Shown in pieces: positions 63,112 through 64,000 of a stretch of DNA of 64,000 nt. This stretch comes from Bacillus zhangzhouensis (lineage in GTDB: Bacteria > Bacillota > Bacilli > Bacillales > Bacillaceae): assembly GCA_025809375.1 (NCBI GenBank), contig CP099514.1:2965528-3029527 (forward strand), written 5' to 3'. The translations under genes and the position numbers were made by a program. Each line of letters begins with the position of its first letter. Positions within the stretch are counted from its first letter, which is position 1. The notes under the pieces were generated by a model. That model was not told the origin of the DNA. It ran no database searches and was given only the letters and a program-made list of their open reading frames with translations.

Positions 63112-63202
63112 ATTCTCCATGTCCTAGCTTCTTTAACACCAGTTTACTCAAAAAACGGTTAGAATTGGTAGACATCCGCCAATCTTCACAAAAATTTCAC
63201 AA

Positions 63203-63721
63203 TTATTCAGGGACAGCCAATCCTTCTTTTAATTCATCAGTAGATGCGTCCCATAGTGCTTCATTATGATCCTTCAAGAAATCAGCCAGTACCTTTTTGG
63301 ATACGTCATCCATATGACTAACGACGATTTTTCGCTTCAGCGATTTATCCATTAAATTCACATGCTCTGGAAGTGATTTATACCCGCGGCGGATTGAACG
63401 GTCGACGGTCATTTCACAAGCCGTCACACCTGCATAATAAGGCCCTTCTTCTCTGCGGTCAATCGTCACCCATACGAGCCAATACGGCTTTCCGTTTGGC
63501 ACCTCTTCTTTTGTTTTCAAAAATTTAATTCCTTTTTCGACGGCACTTCTTGCATGCATGGCACCAATATCAATGACAGCTTCCTTTTCCTCTACATCAA
63601 TGATGACTGGCGAGATATTATCAAGACTGAGGGTGCCTGCCCCAAAGCCTCCATGTCCGTCGGTTGCATCTGTTTTTTTAATGATGTTAAAACCAATTGG
63701 TTTCTTCTTTTTACCTTCCAT
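63203..63721 (-). CDS. ywhD: YwhD, conserved protein of unknown function
   Basis: This 172-residue soluble protein has a basic start (GKKKKPIGFNIIKKTDATDG) and a conserved GGFGAGTLSLDNISPVIID block. It is conserved in Bacillus next to ywhC and pbpG. No activity is known and no catalytic motif is visible. It follows ywhC by 12 nt and is likely co-transcribed. Confidence 0.88.
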   Translation of the reverse strand: MEGKKKKPIGFNIIKKTDATDGHGGFGAGTLSLDNISPVIIDVEEKEAVIDIGAMHARSAVEKGIKFLKTKEEVPNGKPYWLVWVTIDRREEGPYYAGVTACEMTVDRSIRRGYKSLPEHVNLMDKSLKRKIVVSHMDDVSKKVLADFLKDHNEALWDASTDELKEGLAVPE

Positions 63722-63733
63722 TCATTAAACCTC

Positions 63734-64000
63734 CTAAAACAGCGGCTTCAAAATAAGATTAAACCAGTATATGATTTGATCCCGCATTCCGATCAATGGA
63801 CCAAACACAAACTGTCCCAGCGGTGTGATCACAAATATGAGAAAAATAATGATCCCATATTGTTCAAATTGCGTCATTTTCGCCCGAATACGGGGGCTGA
63901 CGACGTCCTCAATCATACGATACCCATCCAGCGGCGGAAGTGGTAATAGGTTAAATAGAAATAAGATGACGTTTAAGTTAATAAAGATTAAGAAGAAATG
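63734..64000 (-). CDS. ywhC: YwhC, site-2-protease-like M50 peptidase, 5' end outside window
   Basis: The frame is open to the right edge; about 88 C-terminal residues are visible. They include the NLLPLPPLDGYR motif, the LDG metal-ligand signature of rhomboid-unrelated M50 intramembrane peptidases, followed by a charged loop and two hydrophobic segments (YGIIIFLIFVITPLG and IIYWFNLILKPLF). The HExxH part must lie beyond the window. Matches B. subtilis ywhC, which precedes ywhD. Confidence 0.85.
   Translation of the reverse strand, partial: HFFLIFINLNVILFLFNLLPLPPLDGYRMIEDVVSPRIRAKMTQFEQYGIIIFLIFVITPLGQFVFGPLIGMRDQIIYWFNLILKPLF

Overview
The window is chromosomal DNA from a low-GC, endospore-forming Firmicute of the Bacillus subtilis clade. 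Gene order follows the B. subtilis ywm-atp-upp-glyA-ywl-spoIIR-prfA-rho-murAB-spo0F-pyrG-rpoE-ywj-argS-spe-ywh stretch, and SpoIID, SpoIIR, RacA, Spo0F and PbpG mark a sporulator. The pattern of missing genes (no nar/fnr block, no sbo-alb subtilosin cluster, no acdA, ywlA, ywkD or ywjB) suggests the B. pumilus / B. safensis / B. altitudinis group. That species call is inference; the genus-level call is firm.

Layout. (1) 1-2.4 kb: end of a membrane protein gene, then a zinc-starvation cluster: a cysteine-poor L33 paralogue, a CobW/YciC-type zinc GTPase and a zinc-free S14 paralogue, with two Zur boxes. (2) 2.4-7.4 kb: moaA-fdhD, a broken oxalate/formate-type MFS transporter, and an FdhF/YdeP-type molybdopterin oxidoreductase. 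(3) 7.4-13.6 kb: two tandem secreted VWA proteins (ywmD, ywmC), spoIID, murAA, ywmB, ywzB, ywmA. (4) 13.6-21 kb: the nine-gene ATP synthase operon atpIBEFHAGDC with its promoter and a ~250-nt leader. (5) 21-31 kb: upp, glyA, ywlG, rpiB, ywlE, mntP, ywlC, a DnaA-box cluster, ywlB, spoIIR, ywkF, prmC, prfA. (6) 30.7-44.9 kb: racA, ywkB, maeA, tdk, rpmE, rho, glpX, murAB, tal, fbaA, spo0F, ywjG, pyrG with its CTP-sensing attenuator, rpoE. (7) 45-55.3 kb: fadF with a FadR operator, a thiolase stub, cardiolipin synthases ywjE and ywiE, uvdE, HPr-like ywjC, an S66/MccF-like peptidase, Fur-box-controlled ywjA and an S66 pseudogene. (8) 55.3-64 kb: argS-ywiB, an AT-rich two-gene island, speE-speB, pbpG, ywhD and the end of ywhC.

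Most of the window is housekeeping. ATP synthase, fructose-1,6-bisphosphatase and aldolase, transaldolase, malic enzyme, nucleotide synthesis and salvage (pyrG, tdk, upp), one-carbon metabolism (glyA), peptidoglycan precursors (two MurA), translation release (prfA/prmC), termination (rho) and polyamine synthesis (speEB) sit next to sporulation genes.

Most unusual: the divergent pair at 57.6-59.0 kb (a secreted 304-residue protein with a two-cysteine C-terminal module, beside a small multi-pass membrane protein) where B. subtilis carries subtilosin genes; the compact Zur cluster with a coupled leader peptide; the DnaA-box cluster at ywlC-ywlB; and decay scars (thiolase stub, OFA transporter, S66 peptidase). 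No rRNA, tRNA, CRISPR array or intact insertion sequence was seen.
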